NCBI GenBank assembly: GCA_016720565.1
Contig: JADKKJ010000001.1
Location: 1,054,001-1,118,000, forward strand
Source of the DNA: Chitinophagaceae bacterium
Lineage (GTDB): Bacteria; Bacteroidota; Bacteroidia; Chitinophagales; Chitinophagaceae
DNA length: 64,000 bases
Direction of reading: 5' to 3'
Shown here: piece by piece, positions 7,029 through 16,529 of the stretch
Layout: every line of letters begins with the position of its first letter
How positions within the stretch are numbered: the first letter of the stretch is position 1
Made by a program: the position numbers and the translations under genes
The notes under the pieces: model-generated
What the model saw: the letters and a program-made list of their open reading frames with translations, nothing else
What the model was told of the DNA's origin: nothing
Database searches by the model: none

Positions 7029-9977
7029 ATGCGACCGATCCGGTATACTTTCAGGACTGCCTTCATCCTACTGTTTCTTCATCTGTGTGGCCAGGTTTCT
7101 GGCCAGCTGGGATTCGCATTTAATATCAAGAAACCCGACGAATATGATGACCGGGTGCTCCGATCTGAAAAATCTGACGGTAAATTCAAGCTCCCTACGC
7201 GTTTTCTGCAAAATACCGTCACCCATTTCAACTATTATTATAATGCCAACCTCAAACTGAACGAGGTACTGGACAGGGCAAAACAAGCAAACAGGGATGA
7301 TTATTCCAAACTCCTTCCCTTTTACAATTATACCCTCAACGACACAAGGAAGGATTCTATACAGCTGGACTCCATTACTTATAAATCATCTACCGGTATT
7401 GCCCTGCACGACCTGCGAGGCGACTGGGTAGACAATCTCTATTTATTATGGGGCGCATCGTACTACCTGCAGCAGAAATACGATTCAGCCTACCTGATGT
7501 TCCAGTTCATCAATTACGCTTTTGCCCCCAAGGAAAAAGACGGGTATTACCGTGTGATCGGAAGCGGGAAGGATGGGAACTCCGCGCTCAGCATTGTTAC
7601 TAAGGAAAAAAATAGTTTGCCAAAGAAGATATTCTCGGAACCTCCCAGCAGAAACGACGCGTTTATCTGGCAGATCCGCAATTTCCTGGCCCAGGACCAG
7701 TTTGCAGAGGCCAGTTCGCTGCTGGTAGCGCTGAAAAGCGACCCGGCATTTCCTAAACGCCTTATCAACGATCTTCATGAAGTACAGGCCTTTTATTTCT
7801 ATAAGCAAAATATGTACGACAGCGCCGCCACTCACCTGGTAAAGGCGCTGAGTAATGCTACCAATAAACAGGAAAAAGCCCGCTGGGAATTTTTGTCCGG
7901 ACAGTTATTCGAACTGGCAAGAAATTTCAAGGAAGCAGAAAAATATTATGGCCGCTCCATTGGCCATACCACCGATCCTATCATGGATATTTATGCACGT
8001 CTTGGTTCTATTCGTACCAACCTGGATGGCGGCGAAAAGACCATTCAGAAGAACGTGGATGAACTGGTAAAAATGGCTAAACGGGATCGTTACCTTGAAT
8101 ACAGGGACATCATCTATTATATGGCTGCCCAAATGGAACTGGAAGGGAAAAATGTAGATGGGGCCATTTCTCTTTTAAAGAAAAGCACCGCTGCTTCCGT
8201 AAAGACCGACCAGAAGAACAAGGCCTTTCTGCAATTGGCTGAACTATCCTTTGGGAAGAAATTATACCGCGATGCTTATAATTATTACGACAGCATCAAA
8301 CTGAATGATCCCTACCTGGAAAATGCAAGCGCCATCGCGGCAAGAAAAGCTTCATTGCAGGTGATCGCGGAACAATCGGATATACTTTATCGCCAGGATA
8401 GCCTGCAACGTATTGCCGCGATGCCGGATGAAGATAGAAAAGCGTTTGTAAAGCAGCTGGTAAAACAACTTCGTAAAGCACAGGGCTTAAAAGATGATAT
8501 GCCCAGGAATAACAATTCCCCATTCAACAATACCAATCCCTCCAATAATTTATTTGCCAATAATGACAGCAAGGGAGAATGGTATTTTTACAATGCGGTC
8601 GCCAAGCAGCGAGGATTAGATGAGTTTCGCAGCAAATGGGGTAACCGGGCAAACGTAGATAACTGGAGAAGAAGCGCTGCCATCCTCGGCAGCATGGGAA
8701 ATTTTAATGTAACCCAGCCAAACAACAATAATACAGGTCAACCCGGCCAGAATGGAAATGGGGCAGCAGATGAAGTGAGTTATGAGGCACTGTATGGGAA
8801 ACTCCCCCTCAGCAAGGAGCAGAAGCAGGCTTCAGACGATTCTATTCAAAAGGCTTTATTCGCATTGGGCAAGGCCTATATTCAGGAGATAGAAGACTGC
8901 CAGGCCGGAACCACTCCACTGGAAAGATTAAGGAATGATTATCCCGAATTCAGCTCCATGGATGAGGTGCTGTTCAATCTTTACTATTGCTACAATAAGA
9001 ATGGCGACCCCAGGGCATCGGCTATCAAAAAACAAATGAGCGATAAATTTCCCAACAGCAAGTTCACTACTATCGCCACAACCGGAAAGGATCCGGCATT
9101 GACCAGAAAAGACCAGGCCACAAAAACATACGAGGACATATATGACCAGTTCATAGAAGGAAAATTTGAAGAAGCGCTGAACCATAAAAAATCAGCTGAT
9201 TCTATTTATGGAAAAAGCTACTGGACACCCCAGTTACTTTATATAGAGGCTGTTTATTACGTTAAGCAGCGCCAGGATAGCATTGCCGTAAAAACCTTGG
9301 AGAATATCCTGAATAATTTCCCGAATTCACCGCTTTTCAATAAGGCCACCGTAATGATCGATGTTATTCAGCGAAGGGCGCAGATCGAGGAAGAACTTCG
9401 CAATATGGTAGTTACGCGTGCTACGGATTCAACCATCGGAAGAACGGTGAACCCTGTAGTGATCGTGCCGGCTGCAAAACCCGTGGTCGACAGCAGTAAG
9501 ATAAAACCTACCCAGGTCGTTACCACGATTACTCCTCCCCCTCCGCCGAAAGATACAGCCCAGGTTAAACCAGTTCAAAAACCAGTGATCGCCGGATTTA
9601 GTTATGATTCAGCTGCGGCCCATTATGTGGTCCTGGTGCTGAACAAGATCGATCCTGTATTTGTGAGTGAAACGAAGAATGCTTTTAACCGCTTCAATCG
9701 TGATAGCTATGGTTCAAAAAATTATGCCACCGACCTTGTGCAACTGGATGCCGATAACCGTTTGCTGCTGATCTCTCCATTTGCCAATTCAAGGGATGCC
9801 ATCGCTTATGTGGATGCCACCAAACCCAAAACAGCTACAGAAATACTTCCCTGGCTGCGAGGGGGAAAATATAGTTTCCTGATCCTTACAGAAAAGAACC
9901 TGGAGGCCCTGAAGTCAAATAAGGACCTGGAAGGTTACCGGAATTTCCTGAACCAGTATTTGCCCGGTAAGTTTTAA
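7029..9977 (+). CDS. Type IX secretion system protein PorW/SprE-like (TPR)
   Basis: 982 aa, probably periplasmic. An N-terminal hydrophobic export signal ends near VSGQ. The family block FLQNTVTHFNYYYNANLKLN then leads into TPR-like helical repeats across about residues 110-800, a proline-rich linker (TPPPPPKD) and a C-terminal domain of about 100 residues. The opening block is characteristic of SprE/PorW, needed for gliding and type IX secretion. Family members are usually lipoproteins; here the only early Cys (LHLCGQ) lacks a good lipobox. I chose the ATG at 7029 over an in-frame TTG at 7017. No other T9SS gene is in the window. A terminator-like hairpin follows at 10031. Confidence 0.85.
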   Translation: MRPIRYTFRTAFILLFLHLCGQVSGQLGFAFNIKKPDEYDDRVLRSEKSDGKFKLPTRFLQNTVTHFNYYYNANLKLNEVLDRAKQANRDDYSKLLPFYNYTLNDTRKDSIQLDSITYKSSTGIALHDLRGDWVDNLYLLWGASYYLQQKYDSAYLMFQFINYAFAPKEKDGYYRVIGSGKDGNSALSIVTKEKNSLPKKIFSEPPSRNDAFIWQIRNFLAQDQFAEASSLLVALKSDPAFPKRLINDLHEVQAFYFYKQNMYDSAATHLVKALSNATNKQEKARWEFLSGQLFELARNFKEAEKYYGRSIGHTTDPIMDIYARLGSIRTNLDGGEKTIQKNVDELVKMAKRDRYLEYRDIIYYMAAQMELEGKNVDGAISLLKKSTAASVKTDQKNKAFLQLAELSFGKKLYRDAYNYYDSIKLNDPYLENASAIAARKASLQVIAEQSDILYRQDSLQRIAAMPDEDRKAFVKQLVKQLRKAQGLKDDMPRNNNSPFNNTNPSNNLFANNDSKGEWYFYNAVAKQRGLDEFRSKWGNRANVDNWRRSAAILGSMGNFNVTQPNNNNTGQPGQNGNGAADEVSYEALYGKLPLSKEQKQASDDSIQKALFALGKAYIQEIEDCQAGTTPLERLRNDYPEFSSMDEVLFNLYYCYNKNGDPRASAIKKQMSDKFPNSKFTTIATTGKDPALTRKDQATKTYEDIYDQFIEGKFEEALNHKKSADSIYGKSYWTPQLLYIEAVYYVKQRQDSIAVKTLENILNNFPNSPLFNKATVMIDVIQRRAQIEEELRNMVVTRATDSTIGRTVNPVVIVPAAKPVVDSSKIKPTQVVTTITPPPPPKDTAQVKPVQKPVIAGFSYDSAAAHYVVLVLNKIDPVFVSETKNAFNRFNRDSYGSKNYATDLVQLDADNRLLLISPFANSRDAIAYVDATKPKTATEILPWLRGGKYSFLILTEKNLEALKSNKDLEGYRNFLNQYLPGKF

Positions 9978-10030
9978 GGCTGGAGCTTTATTAATATGTT
10001 TATTCTATCATATAATTAACCAAATATTTG

Positions 10031-10050
10031 GAGCCTCCGGCAGGCTTTTT
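10031..10050 (+). terminator. Candidate terminator after the PorW/SprE gene
   Basis: AGCCT, a 5-nt loop and AGGCT followed by a T-run make a short intrinsic-terminator-like hairpin 55 bp after the stop. Its CCGGCAGGC core also occurs in the GC-rich elements at 29758 and 53071. Confidence 0.4.
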
Positions 10051-10081
10051 CATAATTTCGAACTCAATCATCAATGATCAT

Positions 10082-12484
10082 ATGAAAAAAGCGGTTCGAA
10101 TCTTCTGGCGCATTTTTTTTGGTTCCCTGGCCGCCTTTATCCTTCTCATTGTCCTCATCAATTTTGGTGTATTCGGTAAAATGCCCTCCCTGAGTGAATT
10201 GGAGAATCCTTCCATCCTGCAGGCATCGGAAGTGTATGCGGAGGATGGCACCCTGATGGGAAAATATTATACGGACAAGGGAAACCGCAGCAATGTAAAA
10301 TACCATGATATTTCACAGCATGTGATCAATGCCCTGATCTCTACCGAGGATGAGCGCTTTATGAGCCATAGTGGTATTGATTTTAAATCTACTCTCCGGG
10401 CCATTTTTACGCTGGGTTCTAAAGGTGGAGGAAGCACCATCACTCAACAGCTGGCGCTGAACCTGTTCAATGAAAGAGCTACCAACCGCGCGCTCCGTGT
10501 ACTTCAGAAAATGAAGGAATGGATCATTGCGATCAAACTGGAAAGGAATTTCACTAAAGAAGAGATCCTCACCCTTTATCTCAATACCGTTCCATTTGGA
10601 AATAATATTTACGGGATTCGTAATGCCTCCCGCACCTATTTTCAAAAAGAACCCGATCGCCTCAATGTGGAAGAGGCTGCCCTATTAGTTGGAATGCTTA
10701 AAGGAAACACGCTTTACAACCCCGTAAGAAACCCAAAAGCCGCCAAAGAAAGAAGGAATATCGTGCTCTCGCAAATGGAGGCTAATGGTAAACTTACTCC
10801 TGCAGAAGCCACCCGCCTGAAAGCCCTGCCCATTACCCTGAACTACCGCAAGATGGATGAGAACGCAGGTTATGCACCCTATTTCAGGGAAGTACTAAAA
10901 GAAGAATTAAAAGGTATACTGAAGGACATAAAGAAGCCTAATGGCGATAGTTATAATTTATACAATGATGGCCTGAAGATCTATACTACCATCAATACCC
11001 AGATGCAGGAATACGCTGAGATGGGATTGGCCGAGCAGATGTCTTTTCTGCAAAAAGGGATCAGCGCCCGCGGCGACATGAAAAATGGCAGCATCTGGAA
11101 AGGGCATGAGAAATTATTAGAGAAGGCCATGAAGGAATCCGACAGGTGGAAAAACCTGGAAGAAGATGGCCTGAGCGATGACGAGATAAAAGAAAGTTTC
11201 CAGGTGAAAGTTCCCATGAAAGTATTTGCCTGGAATACCCGTTTTGAAAAAGATACAGTGATGACACCCATGGATTCCATTAAATACCATCTTCAGATGG
11301 AACAGGCCTGTTTTATGGCCATGGACCCTATCACCGGTGAGATCAAAGCCTGGGTAGGTGGCATCAATTATAAGACCTACAAAAACGATCACGTGAACCT
11401 GAAGACCAAGAGGCAGGTGGGTTCTACGATCAAACCCTTTCTTTATACACAGGCCATGGAGGAAAGAGGATTTACCCCTGAAACCGAAGTTCAGAATGAA
11501 GCGCAGTTCTTCCCTGGCTCAGGTTGGGTTCCATCGGGCAGAGATTGCAAAGGTGGCACTATGACCATGGCCGATGCCCTGGCGTTTTCTAAAAACTGCG
11601 CTACTGCCTATATTATGAAGCAGGTTGGTCCACAACAATTCTCCGATTTTTTAAGAAGGATAAATATACCTACCCCAGTAAAACCCTATCCCTCCATCGC
11701 CCTGGGCACCTGTGACCTTTCCCTTTATGAAATGCTATGGGGGTATACCATGTTTGCGGGAAGAGGATTCTCTACCAGGCCCTATGCCATCAGTCGTATT
11801 GAGGATCGCAACGGTAATGTGATCAAACGATTCGATTATTCGATCAACCGAAAAGAGGTGATCAGCGAAGTGACTGCCTATACGATGGCGCGTATGATGC
11901 AGGGAACGGTAGATAAGGGTACTGCACGCGGTATGCGCAGCAGAATTGGCGCTTTGGAAATGGGTGGAAAAACGGGTACTACCAATGATAATGCGGATGC
12001 ATGGTTCATTGGCTATACACCGCAACTGCTGGCAGGATCCTGGGTAGGTTTTGAATATAATTTCATGCGTAACCAGGGCGATGGTTCCCGTATCTCCCGT
12101 CCTATCACAGAATACTTCCTTCGAAAAGTGCTGGCCAACCCTAAACTGGGAATTGAAAAAGATGCAAAATTCGTGAAGCCTGCGGAACTGGAAAACGAGA
12201 TCAACAGCGCTGATATCATGGTGAGCGACAAGGACCCTGTTCCGGGCGCGGAAGGCGATGATATGGGTGTAGGAAATGAAAACGATTATGGCAATAATTA
12301 TGGCAGCGACACCATAGGTCCTGAATCCAAGCCATTGCAGGAAGAGAATAAAAAAGTAAAAAAAGACAGCAATACTAAAACGCCGATAAAAAAAGAAGAG
12401 GATGGCCGTCCTATTGGCTCACCGGTGGAAAAGCCCAAGAAAAAAGGTCTCTTAAAACGTATTTTTGGAGGAAAAGATAATTAG
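10082..12484 (+). CDS. Class A penicillin-binding protein (PBP1A-type)
   Basis: Bifunctional peptidoglycan synthase, 800 aa, anchored by one N-terminal helix (about 7-30). The glycosyltransferase domain shows EDERF (89-93) and GGSTITQQ (116-123). The transpeptidase domain shows the serine motif STIK (Ser448), SKN (503-505) and KTGT (630-633). The tail is low-complexity and charged, ending in lysine-rich KKKGLLKRIFGG. The ATG at 10082 is preferred because it gives the membrane anchor and follows a TAATTTCG box at 10053. The stop codon shares a base with the GTG of the next gene, so the PrsW-GNAT gene is translationally coupled. Confidence 0.96.
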   Translation: MKKAVRIFWRIFFGSLAAFILLIVLINFGVFGKMPSLSELENPSILQASEVYAEDGTLMGKYYTDKGNRSNVKYHDISQHVINALISTEDERFMSHSGIDFKSTLRAIFTLGSKGGGSTITQQLALNLFNERATNRALRVLQKMKEWIIAIKLERNFTKEEILTLYLNTVPFGNNIYGIRNASRTYFQKEPDRLNVEEAALLVGMLKGNTLYNPVRNPKAAKERRNIVLSQMEANGKLTPAEATRLKALPITLNYRKMDENAGYAPYFREVLKEELKGILKDIKKPNGDSYNLYNDGLKIYTTINTQMQEYAEMGLAEQMSFLQKGISARGDMKNGSIWKGHEKLLEKAMKESDRWKNLEEDGLSDDEIKESFQVKVPMKVFAWNTRFEKDTVMTPMDSIKYHLQMEQACFMAMDPITGEIKAWVGGINYKTYKNDHVNLKTKRQVGSTIKPFLYTQAMEERGFTPETEVQNEAQFFPGSGWVPSGRDCKGGTMTMADALAFSKNCATAYIMKQVGPQQFSDFLRRINIPTPVKPYPSIALGTCDLSLYEMLWGYTMFAGRGFSTRPYAISRIEDRNGNVIKRFDYSINRKEVISEVTAYTMARMMQGTVDKGTARGMRSRIGALEMGGKTGTTNDNADAWFIGYTPQLLAGSWVGFEYNFMRNQGDGSRISRPITEYFLRKVLANPKLGIEKDAKFVKPAELENEINSADIMVSDKDPVPGAEGDDMGVGNENDYGNNYGSDTIGPESKPLQEENKKVKKDSNTKTPIKKEEDGRPIGSPVEKPKKKGLLKRIFGGKDN

Positions 12485-13686
12485 TGGACCTTATTGCACT
12501 GGCCATAGCGCCCGGATTAGCCATCTGTATTTTCATCTTCACCAGGGATATCTATAACCGTGAACCGGCATTGAACCTGTTCATGAGTTTCTTTTTTGGC
12601 GTGTTGAGTATCATTCCTGCATTTTTTATAGAGACCTATCTTGACAGGCAGATGGCCGATACCGCAACCGGTATTGCCATAAAATCTTTTTTCGCCATCG
12701 CGCTGGTTGAGGAAAGCTGCAAATTCTTCGCCCTTCGCTATTACGCTTACCGGCAGAAAAGCTTTGACGAACCATTTGATGGCATCGTTTACAGTGTGAT
12801 GGTAAGCATGGGATTTGCCACGCTTGAAAATATACTCTACGTATATGGGTCGGCCCAACACGGACAGGGTTACCAGGTGGCTTTCATGCGTATGTTCCTT
12901 TCTGTTCCTGCCCATGCCAGCTTTGGCGTGCTGATGGGATATTATGCAGGCCGTGCAAAATTTGAATTAATAAAAGAGAAACGGTTTTTATTACTGGGGC
13001 TGTTCTGGGCGGTTCTGTTCCATGGCATTTTTGACACCCTCCTATTCTGGCAGCAATCACCCGTGATCACCAAATATGCTTCGGAACTTGCGCTATTTGC
13101 CGGCGCCGTGGTTTCCTTTATTGTGGCCCTGCGGCTCAGCATGAAACTGATCTATAAACACCGGCTCTTCTCCCAGCGAAAATACCGGCCTACGGAAAAA
13201 CTGAACCTGCGAAGGGCCAGTGAATCCGATATTCCGCTTATCCGTGACCTGAGTTTGAAAGTATGGCCACAGACCTATGCCAGCATTCTTTCCACCGATC
13301 AGATCGGGCATATGATGGAAATGATGTACAGCGAACCAGCGCTGAAACAACAGCTAAAGCAGCGAAATGAGTTTGTGATCGTAAATGATGGCGCTGATCC
13401 TGTCGGTTTTGCTTCCTTCGGACCGGATTCGCCCGGTATTTATAAACTGCATAAGATCTACCTTCTGCCTAACATGCAGGGTAAAGGAGCCGGGAAATTC
13501 GTGATCGACCAGATAGTAGCCGCCATGAAAAGAAAAGGCGCAATGGCCCTTCGCCTGAATGTGAACCGGAATAATAAGGCCGTAGACTTCTACAATAAGA
13601 TGGGTTTCGAGATCATCCGGGAGGAGGATATCGATATAGGAAATGGCTTTTTCATGAATGACTATGTAATGGAAAAAAAGTTATAG
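12484..13686 (+). CDS. PrsW-type intramembrane protease fused to a GNAT acetyltransferase
   Basis: 400 aa in one uninterrupted frame. Residues 1-225 are a multi-helix membrane domain with PrsW motifs: EES (Glu76-Glu77), FATLEN (Glu115), VPAHASFG (His144) and FHGIFDT (His180, Asp184). Residues about 240-400 are a complete GNAT domain, with an acetyl-CoA loop MQGKGAG (331-337) and NKAVDFYNKMGF. PrsW proteins cut membrane proteins such as anti-sigma factors. The acetyltransferase half should face the cytoplasm. Start is GTG at 12484, overlapping the PBP stop as TAGTG. I know of no standard family with this domain order. Partners are unknown. Confidence 0.85.
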   Translation: MDLIALAIAPGLAICIFIFTRDIYNREPALNLFMSFFFGVLSIIPAFFIETYLDRQMADTATGIAIKSFFAIALVEESCKFFALRYYAYRQKSFDEPFDGIVYSVMVSMGFATLENILYVYGSAQHGQGYQVAFMRMFLSVPAHASFGVLMGYYAGRAKFELIKEKRFLLLGLFWAVLFHGIFDTLLFWQQSPVITKYASELALFAGAVVSFIVALRLSMKLIYKHRLFSQRKYRPTEKLNLRRASESDIPLIRDLSLKVWPQTYASILSTDQIGHMMEMMYSEPALKQQLKQRNEFVIVNDGADPVGFASFGPDSPGIYKLHKIYLLPNMQGKGAGKFVIDQIVAAMKRKGAMALRLNVNRNNKAVDFYNKMGFEIIREEDIDIGNGFFMNDYVMEKKL

Positions 13687-13687
13687 G

Positions 13688-14155
13688 CTAAAACCCTCTT
13701 TTCATAACAGGGCAATCCAGGAAAAGGGTGGGATCCACCGGTGTTTCAAATTCATACATGGTCAGGTCTATCTTGTCGCCAGCATTGATGAAACCCAGCG
13801 GCTGACCCATTTTCACCACATCGTTTCGTTTTACTGCCAGTTTTTTCATTCCCGCAAACCAGAAATAATAATCCTTACCATTGACACGGGAAAACAGCAC
13901 CACGCCATAACCTGATTCTTCGGTGTATTCCACATTGGTGATCCTTCCCACTCCTACCGATTTTACAATAGTGTCAGGACGGCTTACAATGACCACGCAA
14001 AGGTCTGTTTCATCATATCGCATGGATGATTTGGAAGGAGGCACAATGATGGCTTCCTGTAAAGGACAGGTGAGTTTGACGCTGTCCTTTTGCTGGGCCG
14101 AAATAATATGCGGGATTGCACAAAAAAGCAGGATAAAAAACCGGTAAGGTTTCAT
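13688..14155 (-). CDS. Secreted protein with a degenerate M23 (LytM)-like domain
   Basis: 155 aa with a signal peptide (ending near ISAQ). Residues about 72-148 follow the layout of an M23 beta-sandwich: GRITNVEYTEESGYGVVLF, then VKRNDVVKMGQPLGFI, then YEFETPVDPTLFL. Active members have His and Asp zinc ligands and an HxH motif at these points. Here the HFE-like position reads YEF and no HxH exists, so it should be catalytically dead. It converges on the PrsW-GNAT gene with a 1-bp gap. A regulatory or binding role is possible, as for EnvC-like factors. Assignment rests on motif layout only. Confidence 0.6.
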   Translation of the reverse strand: MKPYRFFILLFCAIPHIISAQQKDSVKLTCPLQEAIIVPPSKSSMRYDETDLCVVIVSRPDTIVKSVGVGRITNVEYTEESGYGVVLFSRVNGKDYYFWFAGMKKLAVKRNDVVKMGQPLGFINAGDKIDLTMYEFETPVDPTLFLDCPVMKRGF

Positions 14156-14238
14156 AAGTGTTATTTACAGTATGAGACGGGCTGAGAAAGGCCCAAACAG
14201 AGCCTAAAGATAGGAATAGAAACATAACGACATTTTCG

Positions 14239-14246
14239 TAACTTTG
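14239..14246 (+). promoter_or_regulatory. Candidate -7 box for ahcY
   Basis: TAACTTTG followed by CCCC, 23 nt before the ahcY ATG. No clear -33. The resulting leader is too short for an SAH or SAM riboswitch. Confidence 0.5.
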
Positions 14247-14269
14247 CCCCCTGAAAAAATAAAGTAAAT

Positions 14270-15595
14270 ATGTCAACAACTACCAAATCCATCGATTTCA
14301 GCCTTCCTTATAAAGTGGCCGATATCAGCCTCGCAGAATGGGGTCGCAAAGAGATCCGCCTGGCCGAAGCAGAAATGCCCGGACTGATGAGCATCCGCAC
14401 TGAATACGGTCCTTCCCAGCCTTTAAAAGGCGCTCGCATAGCCGGTTGCCTTCACATGACCATTCAAACCGCCGTGCTGATCGAAACGCTCACTGCTTTG
14501 GGAGCTGAAGTAAAATGGAGTTCCTGTAATATATTCTCTACACAGGACCATGCCGCCGCTGCTATTGCAGCCGCAGGTATTGGTGTTTTTGCATGGAAAG
14601 GCCAGACCATTGAAGAAGCTGACTGGTGCATTGAACAAACCCTGTTCTTCGGGGCTGCAGATCGACCGCTCAATATGATCCTGGATGATGGTGGCGACCT
14701 GACCAATATGGTACTGGATAAATATCCGGAACTGATACAGCATGTAAAAGGAATCACGGAAGAAACCACCACTGGTGTTCACCGCCTTTATGAGCGTATG
14801 GCAAAAGGAACACTTCCAGTTCCCGCTATCAATGTGAACGACTCTGTGACCAAATCAAAGTTTGATAATAAATACGGATGTAAGGAATCACTGGTGGATG
14901 CGATCCGTCGCGCTACCGATGTAATGATGGCCGGTAAGGTGGCTGTTGTAGGTGGATATGGTGACGTAGGTAAAGGTTCTGCTGCTTCTTTGCAGGGTTC
15001 TGGTTGCCGCGTGATCGTTACTGAAGTAGACCCGATCTGCGCATTGCAGGCAGCTATGGATGGTTTTGAAGTAAAGAAAATGATCGATGCGGTAAAAGAA
15101 GCCGATATCGTGGTCACCGCTTCCGGTTGCCGCGACCTGATCACAGAAAAGCACTTCCGCGCAATGAAGGATAAGGTGATCGTTTGTAATATCGGCCATT
15201 TTGATATTGAGATCGATGTTGCCTGGTTGAATAATAATTATGGTGAGACCAAAGACACCATTAAGCCACAGGTTGACCTTTATAATGTAGATGGCAAGGA
15301 TATCATATTGCTGGCAGAAGGCCGCCTGGTTAACCTGGGATGCGCTACCGGCCACCCTTCTTTTGTAATGAGTAACTCTTTCTCTAACCAGACCCTGGCG
15401 CAGCTGGAGATCTGGACCAACGGAAAGAATTATGAGAATAAAGTATATGTACTTCCAAAACACCTGGATGAGAAAGTTGCAAGACTTCATCTCGGCAAGA
15501 TCGGTGTTGAACTGGATGAACTCACACCAGAACAGTCAGAATACCTGGGTATCACAAAAGCAGGTCCGTTTAAATCGGATCATTACAGATACTAA
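14270..15595 (+). CDS. ahcY: Adenosylhomocysteinase
   Basis: Hydrolyses S-adenosylhomocysteine to adenosine and homocysteine, clearing the product inhibitor of methylation. 441 aa, family length. Visible features: CLHMTIQTAVLIETL near the N-terminus, the catalytic-region SSCNIFSTQDHAAAAI, the NAD-binding GYGDVGKGSA and the C-terminal KSDHYRY. ATG at 14270 fits the family start. It ends in an elaborate symmetric hairpin made of heptamer repeats. Confidence 0.97.
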   Translation: MSTTTKSIDFSLPYKVADISLAEWGRKEIRLAEAEMPGLMSIRTEYGPSQPLKGARIAGCLHMTIQTAVLIETLTALGAEVKWSSCNIFSTQDHAAAAIAAAGIGVFAWKGQTIEEADWCIEQTLFFGAADRPLNMILDDGGDLTNMVLDKYPELIQHVKGITEETTTGVHRLYERMAKGTLPVPAINVNDSVTKSKFDNKYGCKESLVDAIRRATDVMMAGKVAVVGGYGDVGKGSAASLQGSGCRVIVTEVDPICALQAAMDGFEVKKMIDAVKEADIVVTASGCRDLITEKHFRAMKDKVIVCNIGHFDIEIDVAWLNNNYGETKDTIKPQVDLYNVDGKDIILLAEGRLVNLGCATGHPSFVMSNSFSNQTLAQLEIWTNGKNYENKVYVLPKHLDEKVARLHLGKIGVELDELTPEQSEYLGITKAGPFKSDHYRY

Positions 15596-15600
15596 GAGAG

Positions 15601-15709
15601 GATTAGGGATTAGGGATTAGAGATTAGAGATAAGAGATAAAAAATGGCTGAAAACATCAGCCATTTTTTTATTGCCTTATCCCTTATCCCTAATCTCCAA
15701 TCCCTCATC
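15601..15709. repeat. Two inverted heptamer arrays flanking a terminator
   Basis: Six 7-bp units from 15601 to 15642 (GATTAGG, GATTAGG, GATTAGA, GATTAGA, GATAAGA, GATAAAA). After the hairpin core, five units on the other strand follow from 15675 to 15709 (CCTTATC, CCTTATC, CCTAATC, TCCAATC, CCTCATC). The two halves are near reverse complements, so the whole 109-bp block can fold on itself. It fills the junction between two convergent genes. Confidence 0.85.
15639..15670. terminator. Bidirectional intrinsic terminator between ahcY and a convergent gene
   Basis: AAAAAATGGCTGA, a 5-nt loop, then TCAGCCATTTTTT: a perfect 13-bp stem with an A-run on one side and a T-run on the other, so it can end transcription from both directions. 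Confidence 0.85.
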
Positions 15710-16203
15710 TATTTAATAAGTTTCTTCCCCTCCGTGTACAAACAATTAGCAAGCACCATGAACGCCTCCTGCTCTTTGGGAGAAAATGTGACCGTCACTG
15801 GCTTTTTGCCTTCCACCATGAAAATGGCCTGGGTAAGTTTCCGGGTGAGGATTCTTTGCAATAGCGTAGTGGGGTTATTAGTAGTGTTCTTATATACAAG
15901 CTGAAACAAGCCTTCGCAATTCATAGTGCCCTGGTTACGGGAACTGGTCTTCCCTTTTAAGCCTTCAAAATAAAATTCCACCGTGGTATTGTCGTCAAAG
16001 CAGCGGTCTGGACCTTCGATATTAAAAAGAAAATTGATCTCCTTAGCATCCGCATCTATTGTCACAGAACCACCATCAAAATAGGTAAAGCCGGTGGAGA
16101 GTTTTATTTCTTTGGTAAATGGGTCTTTTTCCGATTTGAGCTTACAATCCTGCGAGCTGGCAAAAAAAGGGAACAGTATCAAAAATGACAGTAACAGCCT
16201 CAT
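15709..16203 (-). CDS. Secreted hypothetical protein
   Basis: 164 aa with a clear signal peptide (MRLLLSFLILFPFFASSQ). The mature part has four Cys, may be beta-rich and has no motif I recognise. Its stop lies at the edge of the inverted heptamer array shared with ahcY. No function can be assigned. Confidence 0.7.
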   Translation of the reverse strand: MRLLLSFLILFPFFASSQDCKLKSEKDPFTKEIKLSTGFTYFDGGSVTIDADAKEINFLFNIEGPDRCFDDNTTVEFYFEGLKGKTSSRNQGTMNCEGLFQLVYKNTTNNPTTLLQRILTRKLTQAIFMVEGKKPVTVTFSPKEQEAFMVLANCLYTEGKKLIK

Positions 16204-16529
16204 GGTTGAAATTTGAAATAAATTTAAATAATCTGTATCAGAAGGAAGAACTGAAATGAAGGCCGAATTGCCTGAAAAGTTGCATAAGTATTCAAAATGC
16301 CCGGAATCTCCCCGCCATCAATAGAGTCTTCCCCTTAATTTTACCCTGCTTGAGTATAATAATCTACTTAATCCATCCTGAACGTAAGCTTCTTAAGCCA
16401 ACCGGAAAAAATATCTTCCCTGGTTTTCAATTTTAAGCAAAACTTTAAGAGACGCAATCGGCAATTAGCATGTACTTTGCCGTTATTAATACCTTACCCC
16501 CCTATCTCATGCGAATACAATTCACGAAA
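16204..16529. other. Intergenic region without a recognised gene
   Basis: AT-rich spacer of about 325 bp between divergent genes. An in-frame ATG at 16470 and one at 16509 extend the downstream gene, but the first overlaps a weak -7-like GTACTTTG at 16471-16478. Nothing else is recognised. Confidence 0.4.

Noticed and set aside
13150..13250. Frameshift or assembly join creating the PrsW-GNAT fusion
   Set aside because: The frame is continuous through the linker, with a normal charged linker sequence and no leftover start or stop signals, though only resequencing can exclude an error.
14161..14269. SAH or SAM riboswitch upstream of ahcY
   Set aside because: The -7 box at 14239 leaves a leader of about 20 nt, too short, and no pseudoknot pattern is visible.
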